From: Edolisoma coerulescens
Taxonomy: Eukaryota > Chordata > Aves > Passeriformes > Campephagidae
Direction: 5' to 3'
Assembly (NCBI GenBank): GCA_013397115.1
Contig: VWZW01004024.1
Location: 913,669-977,668, forward strand
Length of the DNA: 64,000 bases
In this document: positions 33,311 to 44,960 of the stretch, piece after piece
Position numbering within the stretch: position 1 is the stretch's first letter
How the letters are laid out: each line of letters begins with the position of its first letter
Notes under the pieces: model-generated
The model's input: the letters and a program-made list of their open reading frames with translations, nothing else
Told to the model about the DNA's origin: nothing
Databases searched by the model: none
Translations under genes and position numbers: made by a program

Positions 33311-35819
33311 AATTCCTACACATGTTATCTCCATTCCAAAACCTCCCAGAGGAGCTGGCAAAGCCCCACAGCCTGGAGCAGCCTTGGAGCAAGCAGTCCC
33401 CCATGCAGGCTTGTGGTCCCACCATCCAAGCTCCCACTGTGCCTTTGCTCCAGACCATTGTTTGGAGCTGGAGTGGGAGCCTGGATAATTTACAAGTCAC
33501 CAAAAGGGGCAGGACTTGACAGAGAAGTCTGTCCTTGGCCAGTCTCCCATGGTCTGGGGCTTACTGCTCTCCTCTCATCCCTGAGGGCACTCCAAGTTCA
33601 GCATCTCTGCCTCACCTCTCTCCACGACTGGAGAATTTCTCCCACCATTAAAATTAACGAGGTGGGTTTGCAGAGACCAGCTGGCTACAGAGCCCCCTCC
33701 TGTTCCTGGAGTTTGGGGTTGTTTTTAAATTAAGTTGCAGTCCTGTAAGTGCAAAGTTATACCAAGCATCATTTACTTTACTGCTGAGCAATGAGGAGCA
33801 GGGAGGGAAGCAGGGTGCTCCCCCCCTCCAGGCACACCGTAAAGTGCCTGGCATGTGCAGATGCTGCCTGCAGTTCTCCTCTGCTCCGGTCCGGCAGCAC
33901 TCCCTGTGCCAAGAGCTACAGCCTGGAAAATGGCACTTGTGCTAAAGTGCCTGCATTAATCAAATCTTCATTCACACCAGCAAAGAGAGAGAGACGGAGA
34001 AAGGCAGAGGAAGATCCCACCAGCTCCCCGAGCCCAGCCTTGAGTGCAGCCGGGCTGGGAAGGAGCACGCTCCAGTGCTTTGCCAGCCAGCAGCCTCTGC
34101 TCGATGCAACGGAGGCCACGATGGCAGAAAAGAGCAGCAAAAGCCTCTGTGTCACAGCCTACACAGACCTAAGTGTTCCCAGGAAAAAAGGAGAAATCAC
34201 AACTTTCCAAACTACATTTAGCAACAGGGTATGAAGGACCTACAGTAGAAGAGGGACATGGAATTCCCAGCAAGATCATCAAGCTCTGCTTTGACTTAGG
34301 AGACTGACGGCAACTTTCTAAATGGATCCCATCCCTGGGACTGCTGATCCATCATCCATAGCATGCTATGGAGACAAGCTTAGCCATAGCAATCAAGACC
34401 CCCAAACAATGAATCCAAAAGAGCAACCTTTAGACTTAGGGTTACCCTTAACACCATCCAAGTAAAGGGCAACCTCAGCACGTTACCCATGACTGGCAGG
34501 AGCAGAATGGGTGGAAACCGTATCAGCACCAACTTCATATTGGGAGACCCAACACCACACTGGCCCCCCAATCAGCAGCGGAAGGGATGGGGCAGACACC
34601 TAGGGAGTGATTATTTATCTACCACTGGAACAGGAGTATCCTTGAAGGATATTTTAACCTGTTATTAGACATCCATTGGAAAGCTGAGTCTTATCACCTT
34701 CCCAGATGGATTTACACTTGCACACAACCTGAAGAAGAGGTTACTAAGGACAGCAAGAACCACCTTGATTTTAGTCTGCCCAGGAGCCTCACACACTCCC
34801 ATCCAGGTGACTGTAAGACAAAGTCTTGTCCAAGCTTGCAGCTATGTGGCCCTGGAAAAAAGTCAAATATAAACCACACAAACCCCAAATGACTGCTCCA
34901 CAAGACAAATCGGGGAAAAAAAGCATTGAACACAGAGTGCAGAAATGGGAAGGTGGAGGAGGGATTCCCCTCCTCCTATTTTCATATCCCAGTGCTGCAA
35001 GGACAGGAAGAGCTCTTCAAAATCACATTGAGCTGGGCACAGCAGCATCATGACCTTCACCGGTTTTCCGCTCATTGGAGAGGAAATGAATACAACATGC
35101 TCCAGTTTCTTCCACTCTTTTGCCTTTTTCTCTTCCCCACAGACCCTCTGGAGAACCAGAGAAGACAAATATAATGCTCAACAGCAAAGCCAGTTGGAGC
35201 ATGACCCCACCAACATCTTGAGAAATCAGCCAGACTTTAGGTCAGACCTGCCCTTTCCCTGCTCCAAAGTGATGGCAGGAACCAGTACCTCGGTGACCAG
35301 GAATGAGCCATGAATCTTCACAAAACCCTGCCACCCTACGCGTGCCAGACTTCAGCTTCAGCTTCCCTGCACAGGAAATAGGAAGATACCCTATGGGTAT
35401 GCTGAAACCTCATTCTCCCAACATCAACAGCTGGGTTCAATCCTCTTTCCCTCCACCCCATTAGGGGGTCTGTGGCACAGGGGCATCAGCAAGAGCTCCT
35501 CCAGGCTTCAGTTACAAAGCAGCCTGGCAGCCAGCTCACAGAAACAGCAGCAGCCAGTGCTCAACTGCCTGTCCCCTCCAAAGCCATCACCTCCCAGAAA
35601 CATGAGAAGCCAGCCAACACAGCCACATGTTTCCCTGAGCAGGGTGCCCAACACCTTTGCTCAGCACTCAGAAGTGAGAAGAGGGAGGAGAGTCCACCTG
35701 AGACCACTTTGCAATCAGCCTTAAAAAGTTCATGCAGAAATCTTCCCAAAGAGTCTTTCTATAGGAGACACTGGTCTCCACTGAATCAAGATCTGTTATG
35801 TTGTAATATAATAGATGTA
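33311..35819. other. unique filler with an 18-base perfect palindrome
   Basis: No gene recognised. The palindrome at 34355-34372 is listed separately. AT-richer patches (33640-33780) show no motif cluster. Confidence 0.55.
34355..34372. repeat. perfect 18-base palindrome
   Basis: TCCATAGCATGCTATGGA reads identically on both strands. Its central ATAGCATGCTAT is shared exactly with the 16-base palindrome at 21362-21377. Confidence 0.9.
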
Positions 35820-36480
35820 AATTAAAACAGAAAATCTATCATGCCTCTAATCTAGCCTGAGAGCTGAGCGTGTGAATCCGTACAAGCAGAAGCACAGAGA
35901 GGAAGGGTGATATATGGCAAAGCTGGATGGAGGGTGAAAAGCGTGGCGAGACGAGCCGGAGAATGGCGCAGCCTGCTCTACGCTCCTCAGACCCAAGGGC
36001 AAGAGAGGAATAAATGTTGATTAGTGTTGATTTTGTCCGACGAACGCTTGTCGAGTGACAGTTGGACTAAACTGCTCTGAAAGAGAAGCATTAATCTTGG
36101 TCTGGTTTAAGTAGAGTATATTAATTTGTGTCATTTTTACTAAGTCATACTGAGAAGGGCTTCTTACTGCTTTGCATCTGACTGCTTTGGTAGTTTAGCC
36201 TACTTTATTTTTTTTCCCTCCTTTTTTCCCCTCCTTCCCCCTTTTAAACAGATATGGCGGCAGCAGCAACATATTCAAATAGCTCAGCAGGAGAGCGGGG
36301 GACCAAACGCTTCGCTCCTGGATTAAGAAAATAAACTCCCAGGGTGTTGGCATAGCAACAGCATTTCAGATGAACTGCTATATATTCCGTGATTAATAAA
36401 TTAACATTTTTTTCATATGATTGTTTCTCCTTTTCTTTCCCTTCTTCTGAGGGCAGGAAGGGGAGGGTGGGCAAGAAGTG
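35820..36480. promoter_or_regulatory. strong conserved-element-like block with RFX and PBX-HOX motifs
   Basis: The longest uniform regulatory-looking block. It carries TGTTGATT twice ten bases apart (36015-36022 and 36025-36032), a CpG-bearing near-palindrome at 36038-36053, AAGCATTAATCTTGG near 36087, a near-perfect RFX X-box GTTGGCATAGCAAC at 36346-36359, and a PBX-HOX site TGATTAAT at 36390-36397. Its base composition breaks the A-over-T, C-over-G skew seen elsewhere (row 36001: A 18, C 7, G 17, T 18), as expected if selection, not mutation bias, sets the sequence. A long pyrimidine tract lies at 36200-36247. Confidence 0.5.
36252..36344 (+). other. exon-like segment after a strong 3' splice-like site
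   Basis: About 45 bases of nearly pure pyrimidine end in TTTTAAACAG at 36242-36251, a strong 3' splice-like site on the + strand. An ATG at 36254 in good context (G at -3 and +4) opens a 26-codon frame, MAAAATYSNSSAGERGTKRF then six more residues, closed by TAA at 36332. The only nearby donor, CAGG|GTGTTG at 36344, is weak. The + orientation conflicts with the inferred host gene. The pyrimidine tract may simply be low-complexity DNA. Confidence 0.2.
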
Positions 36481-39336
36481 GACAGGGGAGGCCAGATGAT
36501 GCCCCCAACAAGCTGCCCAAGCAGGGTGGCAGGGTCTCCTTTCCTCTCCATGTGCCCAGTCACAGAACAGAGCTTTTTACACCCTACAAAGGCATGGGAA
36601 TACAACAGGGACGTGAGCCACGCGTGTTGGGGCCACAGAAAAATGGGCCTCGAGTGGATGGGGATGGAAATACAGCACAGCCAAGGGGCAGGGCACAGGC
36701 AGCCCCGGTGCTGGGACAAGTGTGGTTTCAAGTCCCCTTTGAGGGCTGAACAGCCCATTCCGGCTCTCAGCAGGACCAAGGGTTTGACAAACAGGTTTAT
36801 GCCCCTTGCTGGTGGATCAGCCTTTTTGCAGCTGCTTTCTCCTCTCCACTGCCTGCCTTCTTTTTTTCTTTTACTTACTTTTATGGGAAAGGGACTAGAG
36901 GGAGAAGCTAGTGAAAATACCATGAATTAAGAGCAAAAGACTGCGAAGTTCCCCAGAGCAAACTGCATGCGCAGAGTTAATTTTCCATGGCTGGTGCAGG
37001 TAACGAGAACTCCTGCACGTTTCTCAGGCCTTTCTGAACACAACTGGGCAATCCCACTCTCGTACGAACAAGAAACCAGAGACTCCCCGAGGAGCACTGG
37101 TGAGTGACTGACCCAAATTCAAACACTTTCTTCCTCCTGCCAGCACTGGCAAAGTGACCGGTGCTGAACTGTAGCTGCCTTCACGCCCTTGCTGCGCTGC
37201 ACTGATGAGAGCCTGAACACAGGAGGCAGAAACCCAACACTTGAGGATTCATTACAGCCCCCCCCCCNATACTGAGCCAGGAGAGCTTTGCCAGGATGGC
37301 AGGCTCCCACCCAGGGTAAAGGCAAGGGTGATGCCCATGTTTTCAAACAGTCATCCCAAGCACTGCATGTCATGGGATCAACACGATGACAAGGTTTAGG
37401 CTTCATCTATGTGCTGCTCCTGCTGAACTCCAAAGGTTTGGGGTTTTTTAATAAATCTTACTGCAATCTACTTTTTGCATCTGCAAACTGCCCTGAACAT
37501 CCTCACTGTCCGTGCTACTCACAGCCTCTTTGGCACCGCAGCAATCCACTACCCAAAGCTGCTTTGCTTCAGGCACCAACCAAAGTTTAAATGTTCCCTC
37601 TTCTCACCAAACTCCAAATTAGTCAAAGTTTTGTTAAAGCATGAAATCATTTTGACAAGGCTTGAGTTACATCCGCCACAGGCTGCATGTACACACAGGC
37701 ACGCTGTAGGCACACACTCTGCACACCTCTGTTCAAGAACTAAGATCCTGAAGAAACACCAACATTTTTAAAAGCATTTCAGCTGTTCAAGACCCCAAGT
37801 CTGCTTTTCAAAGCTGGCTAGGAATGCAGCTTCTCCCAAGAGCAAGACTTGGGAAATCCAGGAACATTACCTAAGGAGTTTAAACACAAGCCAAACCCAG
37901 CAGTTCTGCGCTTGATGCCCTGCATGCAGCTGCAGGCACGTGCCAGAAAAACAAGATGAGTGCCAGTATAAATCAGTAAATCTCCTCCACCACCAGCAGG
38001 AATAACCTGGTTTAAGCCCACTGTCAATCCCTCACAGTATTTTCTGAGGTCTCAACAAACCCCCCCATCTCCTTTCCAGCATGTCCCCTCTGACCATGCA
38101 AAGCTCCCGCACAAGAGGAGGTCACCTCTCATCCAGGATTCCTCCCTCTCTTGCCAGCAATCCTAAAGACACGGAAACCTTTAAAATTGGAGCCTTTGGG
38201 GAGAGGGAAGCAAGCAGGGCCCAGCAGCACTTTCCTCCATTCATTACTGCTGCTGCTGCTGGGGATGGCGGGCGAGCACCGCTCCGTGTTCTCCCCTTAA
38301 ACGTTACCTTACACTCTTAAGCACAAAGGACTACTTAGAAAAGCCTCGCTAGAGCAATGCTGCCTCTCAATGACTTTTCTTATGGATCCTGGAGGATATC
38401 AAAGCATTTCCACAGCTGCATACAGAGAGCCGGGGTAACCTAAGCCTTTTATTTAAGCAACTGCAGCCTCTAGCCCAGCACTGACAGTTTTTAGGGTGAA
38501 GACAAAAGCAAGCAAGGGCCCATGGTGACATGGGATGCTTAGCACCAAACTTCGAACTGTCTTTGGCATGTTCTTCATCTAGGCCTCTTTGAAAACATAT
38601 CCTGGGTTGCAACATGTTTATTAAACACACCAACGATCAGTCTGCAAGTAAAGACCAAGTCCCACATCCCAAATATGCAGAGCCTCGGATTTGTCTACAC
38701 ACCTCGAGATGGGAACATTCCTTATCCCTCCCAAACACCTTTCGTGAGAACTCATGTGGAGTCACTGCAGCATCTACACTCCCCGGTCCTCCACTAATGC
38801 CTTTCATCTAACCCAAGGTATTTTTTCGAATAAATCAATCCATCAAAACACTGAGTCTGAGTGCCAGCCCTTTTGCTCACGAGTAAAGGGTGAGACCCCA
38901 TCAGGCAAAGTCCGCACGCACGTCACAGCTCATTTTCCCAGGGCTGAACTGAGGGAGCCACAGCCAGCATGGGAAAGAGGTGCAGCTCCTGTTCTCCAAG
39001 GTGTATGGCCTGGCAGAGAGGCAACAGGGCACTACTTGGCCATAAAGAACCAGTGCCATGACTTAGGTGGCTCTTCCAACAGCCTAAAACAGCAGAGAAA
39101 AGATCCTGTTGGCCCTCCCTTGTTATCTGGATGCTGCTGGGCGTAGAGGCTGAAACCCTCCAGTGAAGAGCTTTGCCCACTTTGGGTACTACATCACACT
39201 GGTCTGTCAAATGATGAGTCCTTAAACTCGTCTGCTGGACCACATGGTTCTCAGCATCAAGCATGCGATCCCCTCTTAAAAATGTACAACCAGCCAAGAA
39301 AAGGATGGGGAAATACTCAAAGAAATTTAATGACAA
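36481..39336. other. unique filler with an ambiguous base in a C-run
   Basis: Ten C at 37258-37267 end in an N at 37268, probably a homopolymer read problem. AT-richer patches (37430-37460, 38820-38850) are too short to call. No gene recognised. Confidence 0.55.
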
Positions 39337-39402
39337 TTAAAAAACAACAACAACAACAAAAAAAAATTTAAAAAAAGAAGAGAGAGAGAGAAAAAATAAA
39401 CC
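39337..39402. repeat. compound simple repeat (CAA)n, A-rich, (GA)n
   Basis: ACAACAACAACAACAA runs into A-rich sequence and then AGAGAGAGAG. A compound microsatellite, likely length-variable. Confidence 0.9.
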
Positions 39403-40839
39403 AACAGACCATCCTCCTGGAATTTGTCCATGGTGATCTGCACCAGGTCATTCTGCTTCCCTCCATTTCCCCAGTTTAAAATGAACGCTGCCAGGAACTG
39501 GTAACTTGACACAGAAGAGGAGGACTGTAGAACAGTGCCAACCACACAGTGTGCTGCAAAGTACCTCCAGCCCCTCAAAGCTTTTGCCCCCCACAGTATA
39601 ATCCCCTGCAATTCTATTCAGACCCTATTTCTGGCCCCATTTTTCAATTCATTCCTTGTCCATCCAGAATTTCACCACCCAGTTCCTAGTCCAGGGATAG
39701 GTCTGTGTTACTCATTCAGTAATTCCTCACCATCTGACACCCCATCAAGTTCAGCCAGGGAGAAGCAAAGCAGCAGTATTTGCTTCTTGAACTTGGCAAG
39801 AAGGGGGCTTCTTTTTTTGGAAAAAAATTCTTTAACCATCCCCAACATCAAGGGGAAAGTTTGAGGTCAAACAGATGGAGAATCGCAAATATACTACCAA
39901 CTACTGCATGTGCTTCTGCTGCTTCACGAACATGCGCTCAGAGACCTGCTCTCCATAAACTCCAAGAGAGATTCCTGTAGAAGGTCTGCTGCTGCTGTTA
40001 TTCTTTTGTTTTCACAAAAGATCCCATGAAACTCTGGCGCTATGCAAAGAACCAGTACAAATAGTTAAAGCACCATACGTCCAGCGAGCTTCTACTCAAC
40101 ATCCTGTTGCTCATTAATTGATTTTCCTGGTTTCTCTTGATCCAGGTGTTTCCTACCATGTGTGAGCACCATGAGTGGCTGCTGGTGGGTCTCCTGGTCT
40201 GCCACAGAAATTAATGAGGCTCCACCACAAAGGGAGAATTGCTCTCCATAACTTCCTAGCTCCGATTCCATACATCTGGAGCTCTTGAAACTCCCTTCAT
40301 TTCACCAGTATCGTTGCATTAATAAGATGTCTGGAGACACATGCCATACCCAGTTAGGAAAAGGAACTAAGATCTCTCCTGCTCTATCAAGTGTGGCCTC
40401 TGCAGCCCAGAGAGCCCACTGCTACCCTTTTTGCCAAACCACACTGCAAGTAACACATCTAATTTGCTCTCCACTGTGCTCCTTAGATCTTTTGCAACAT
40501 TACTGATTTCCAAGAGCTTTCCTCCCACTGAATCTTTCCGGTTTGGATCCTGAGGGTAGTATTTTGCAATTCATTCCTCACACATTCAAGAAGTGTTGCC
40601 GTTTGCCACTGAAAAGCCGCTTGCTGGGCTCTCCCCCAAAGGCAGCTGCATTGCGATGGTCGGGAGCTGATCACACACATTCCCATACCAGGAAGCAGGG
40701 AGAGGCACGGACTCATGTTTTTATCTTGCCCCCACAACCCATGTGCCACACGGACAGGTTTCCAGGTTTCTGCAGAGGATAATTCGGGGATGGAGGGAAA
40801 GAAGCCACAGGAGCGAGCAGCAGTGCGCTTCCAGCACCC
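39403..40839. other. unique filler, mildly AT-rich near 40060-40140
   Basis: GTTGCTCATTAATTGATTTTCC near 40107 is the only motif-like word. No gene recognised. Confidence 0.5.
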
Positions 40840-41390
40840 AGCTCCCGATCAATAGGCCATCTGCAATAGGAGATCAATCGCTTCCATTTTGCAAGGTGTT
40901 AAGTGTGACGGGGTTTGAATTAAAGCCAAGAACGTAAGAGTGGCTATAAGTTACGCCTTTCTCCTTCCCCTCCCTTTTTTTGCCTTTCAAGAAACAAACC
41001 CATAAAATGGTACTTTTTCCCTTTCTTCTTCCCTGCCCCCTCCCTTTCCCCCCTAAGATTTTCAATTAGGTGAGTGGAAGGACGAATGGAGCAAATACAT
41101 TTTGCTCGAGTTCTAAGTGCTTTTGAAACCCCCTGTCAAAGCATTTAGTAACGCAGGATTTAAGATGCCCAATTAATTTTTCCCCAACAAGGAGCCAAAA
41201 GTAGATGCAGGAGGAGGTTAAAAGCTAAGTGTTTAATTAATATTAAATTTATATGATTCTTTATCACCGAAAGCATTGTAAAATTGAAAAAGCAGTTAAT
41301 TTTATGGTCACTGTGTATTCCTCTGCTTTGATCTTTGATCCGTGGAATGAAATCACAGAGTGTAAAGATTCTCCTGTCTCGTGGCAGGAA
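40840..41390. promoter_or_regulatory. strong AT-rich conserved-element-like block with tandem TCF/LEF motif
   Basis: Rich in constrained-looking words: CCCGATCAATAGG and GAGATCAATCGC near 40843 and 40871, TTTTCAATTAGG near 41059, GCCCAATTAATTTTTCC near 41167, and GTGTTTAATTAATATTAAATTTATATG from 41230. CTTTGATCTTTGAT at 41326-41339 is two abutting TCF/LEF sites (CTTTGAT). A pyrimidine-rich insert at 40960-41050 separates two halves. A Wnt-responsive homeodomain-bound enhancer is a reasonable hypothesis. Confidence 0.45.
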
Positions 41391-42139
41391 TGCTGGGCGA
41401 GGTGAGCTCATCTGAGCCCCAGCAGAGATTAGGCAGGGTGGTACTGGGGCACAAAATCCCCGTGGCTGCCCAGGGGTGCAGAGTTTGCACTGTCCCTCCA
41501 AAGGGAACTTTGTGCCGTTTGGCCGAGGACAGTACAGAACTCTTCCGTACAGCACCGCTGCCTCACCGCAGCTCCTGGCCTCCCCCATGCCTATCTGCCA
41601 GCGAGACAAAGAGCTATTATGCAGAATGGATTGCACTGGAAAGAAAAAAAGGGGGGAATAATTTCTGCAGGGGTTTTTATGTGGGTTTTTTTTTTTTTAT
41701 ATTTTTATATCCCACTGGGAGCCTCATTATAATTTAGTTATTAGCAGGGGGAAAAGAAACCAAATAAGTAAAAGAAATTTAACATCTTTAAAAGAAATGT
41801 ATTTTAAAGGGAGGAGAAAAATCAACAGGATGAAGGTTCTCCAAGCTTCAAAGCCATTGCAAATTCTTGATTCAAACATTTCAGGCAGCCCCACTGGAAG
41901 TGAGATGCTCTGGGATCAGATTCCCATCACAGATCCATCTGTGCTCCTGGATGGAACAGGCAGTGTCCCCCAGACCACAGACCAAACAGAGACCTGGGAT
42001 GGGAGCATGCCTCCACTCAGAGCAGGACTATGTGATCCCACTCCTCTCACCCAGCCCTCCACTTGGAAATCCTTTGGAAGGCCACACACATCTTTCCCTG
42101 CCCCTTCAGTTCAGCACCTCCTTCCAGAGAGAGGCACAG
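41391..42139. other. filler with an AT-rich patch and T-run
   Basis: A T-run spans 41686-41698. AT-rich sequence at 41690-41830 (CTCATTATAATTTAGTTATTAGC near 41722) may belong with the neighbouring blocks. No coding signal. Confidence 0.45.
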
Positions 42140-42385
42140 TGCATATATTCATATAATAAGAAAGTGAGAGTTTTAATGGGAATTTAATCTTATTAAAGTC
42201 TTGATTTTAGGGCAGGTACATAACTCATACATGTGAAGAGGCACAAAGTGACAAAACGGTGCAGGTCTCAGGATACAGCTGGGAAAACTGGGAAGTCATT
42301 AAGGACAGACAAAAATTAGGCTTGGTATCATGAAATAAGATCTAATAATTGGCACTGCTTCATAAGCAATGGGAATTAATACCAT
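42140..42385. promoter_or_regulatory. AT-rich conserved-element-like block
   Basis: GGGAATTTAATCTTATTAAAGTC from 42178, TCTTGATTTTAGG near 42200, AAGATCTAATAATTGGC near 42337 and GGGAATTAATACCATTAACCC near 42371 give dense TAAT/ATTA cores. Confidence 0.4.
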
Positions 42386-43129
42386 TAACCCTTTGCCCCC
42401 ATTCCTGTCAGACAAGGACAGTCATCTCCTCCCCAAACGAGAAGCTCCGGCACAGCAGCAACACAAGTTGCCGCAGGTCATGTGGCAGTGATGGAGCAGA
42501 GCCTGGAGGAGAAACCAGGTTTCGCCTCTCCCATGGGATTCAAGAAGGCAGCTCCTTTTCTACTAAGCAGAAGAGACGCCTGACACACAAAGAAGCAGTC
42601 TGCAACCTCAGGAGTCAGAAATGGGATGGGTAACAACCACCCTGCTGTTGTCTCTGCTCTCATCCATGACATGGGAAGCATGAGACACAGATCTGTGTTT
42701 TTCACGTCCCCACTGGACAGGCCCCATAATCCAGTTCTCAGAGATGCCACCAAATCACACCCTCCAACTGGCACTTCTTCAAGACCATATCCAGATTGGC
42801 TTTTTTAAAGGTTCAAACTGCCTTTGGTCCAGCCAAGGCTGAACATCATATTTCCACTCAGGACTGGCCTTGAACCAGGCAACCAGCTTTCAAAGCTTGC
42901 ACAAAGCACATCAGCCAAAACCACCTGAGAAGTATCTGCATTGCCCATAGAGAGGTTTCTACAGCCAGACTACTCTCTCCACTGCTCAGGGAAGAGAAAC
43001 CAAGGAGCCCACCTCCTGCTAAGGTTCACATCAAAGGTGGTGCTTTCAGGACCTGCTTGACCCAAGTCCTGCAAAACTTGTAGGTCTCTCCCATGGACCA
43101 GCAGTCATGTACGCTCAAGCACAGCTGTC
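42386..43129. other. unique filler, nothing recognised
   Basis: Balanced unique DNA without motif clusters, repeats or recognised coding frames. Confidence 0.6.
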
Positions 43130-43420
43130 TACCCGTCTTGGGAAGAGCTGCCATTAAATGAGATGTTCAGGGGGCACATACAGCACACAAGATCTGTTCG
43201 GACAACTCCTCTATCTCCTCCTAAGTAGTGAAGAACCACAGCTCTGGCCGTCCTCAGCACAGCCTCCCCGCGCAGACAGACCGACTGTATTTTATACGTA
43301 TGCGTGCCGATATCGACAGATGGAGAGAGAAAATTACTGTGCCCATAAATTGAAGCTTTGGTCATGTCAGTTCAAGAAGCAGAATAGAAAATTTAGAGCC
43401 AAGAAACCAGCTTGTGTCAG
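43130..43420. promoter_or_regulatory. conserved-element-like block, moderate
   Basis: TTTTATACGTATGCGTGCCG near 43291 followed by ATATCGACAGATGG contains several CpG in an AT-rich context, and CCCATAAATTGAAGC follows near 43342. CpG retention outside islands can mark constraint. The left part (43130-43260) is less distinctive. Confidence 0.3.
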
Positions 43421-43544
43421 TCAGGCTGATGAGCGCAGGCGCCAAAAACCACACCCCCTAGCATGGGGAAGGGAGACGCACGCACACAGAGACCCTGCTC
43501 CTCTTCATCTGTTCTCAGCAACTGTTTGTCTGAGGCCACATGCA

Positions 43545-43740
43545 ACTGGATTTGTCAAGCCCCCTTTTAACAACTTCTTGTCACAGTCCATTACCAAATT
43601 GCATATAGTTATATATTCCACTAATTAGGCTTCTAAAATATCATTAACATGTCTCTTGATCATTAGCATAACGTATGAGGCGTCCTCGTTAGGCACGACT
43701 CGAGTTTGTTAATGCGGTAATGAAAGGCACAGGGCTGGTA
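43545..43740. promoter_or_regulatory. strong AT-rich conserved-element-like block
   Basis: CCATTACCAAATTGCATATAG from 43590, CCACTAATTAGGC near 43619, AAAATATCATTAACATG near 43635, TTGATCATTAGCATAACG near 43657 and GTTTGTTAATGCGGTAATG near 43704 put six or more TAAT/ATTA cores within about 130 bases, with several CpG (43681-43703) preserved between them. Confidence 0.45.
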
Positions 43741-44584
43741 CTGCAGGAGCCGTGCAGAGATAGGAGGCTGAGAACATCAAAAGCATCAGTGCCAGGCTTA
43801 AAAAAAGATAACAACAAGATCAGCGAGAAGCAGGGGCAGAAGCCAATTGCTGGGAAACCAGGGTGATGTGGAAGGTGAAAAAAGCATCTCCAGACAGGCA
43901 GATACTTCACATACACTGTGTGTCTTTCACAGACCAAGATAACATTCCCATGATCTGGATACAGCACAGGTACAGGGATGAGTCAGGATCACAGACCTGA
44001 ACCATTACCATCAGGATGTGGGTAAAATGGGAGCAATGGCCAGGGTCCATGGGAGCCCCATGGCACAGATCGGTGGCCCCAGCTGAACCTTTCCTTTCTG
44101 GCCGACTCCACGACACCCCTCACACCAATTCAGGCCAGCCCTGCTCCACGCAAGGATACCCTGCACTCAAAACCCAGCGCAAGACACACGTTCCTCCCTC
44201 CTGAAACCAACGTTAAGCTCTCCCTCTCCCCAGCCCCAAGATAAAACTGGTCCGAGGCAATGCCAAGCACTAGCCTCACCCCACCAGCTCAGACTGCACA
44301 ACACTGAGCAACCACACCAGCTAACCTGAGGATAGAAAACCACCACTCACCAGCATTACATGGCAGGAGATGAAGGGTGCTGGACACAACAGCCTGGGAT
44401 GGTACAATGGCACGGGACCTTGGTCAAGAACGTAAAAGAAAGGCCTGAGAGGTCTCCAGTACCCAAATGGGACCCCCAGACAGCAATATTTGCATAGGTG
44501 CTCCAGTGCATCCAGGGGTAAAGATGTGAATTAATAGGCAAAGCTTTGACCAGGACAGATGCCTCCATGCCCAATCCAGCCCAT
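43741..44584. other. unique filler, nothing recognised
   Basis: No coding signal. One octamer ATTTGCAT at 44488-44495. Confidence 0.6.
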
Positions 44585-44960
44585 GTATCAATGGTTACCA
44601 CCATTGCTATAAATAAGCAGGGGCTTTTTTTTTTTCCCTTTGAGTGAATAACTCAATAAGTCACCACATGAAAGATATTGTAAATAGCTCCAGCAGAGTG
44701 CAAGTCAGGGCTGCTTCCAATTAGCTTTCACTTACGCTCCCCGCCGCCTGCGCCAAGTTTGCAGAGTTTGTTCCCAACACGCTGCTCGCTCGCTGTCTGG
44801 GGAGAGATGGGGAGCAAATCCCGCTGCAATCCAGGCCACTGCTCCTCCATGGCAGAAATGATCTTTTCATTAAAGCTGCGAAGACGCCAAAGCAAGTGAA
44901 AACAGCCCACATATGCATTTATCTTTGTCCAGATGCTAATACAAAGGTGGGGGGGAGGAA
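44585..44960. promoter_or_regulatory. conserved-element-like block
   Basis: GCTATAAATAAGC near 44607 precedes an 11-T run (44625-44635). GAATAACTCAATAAGTCACC near 44646, TTCCAATTAGCTTTCAC near 44717, and ATCTTTTCATTAAAGCTGCG near 44861 follow. CpG pairs at 44735-44795 sit in between, again CpG flanked by AT-rich arms. Confidence 0.35.
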
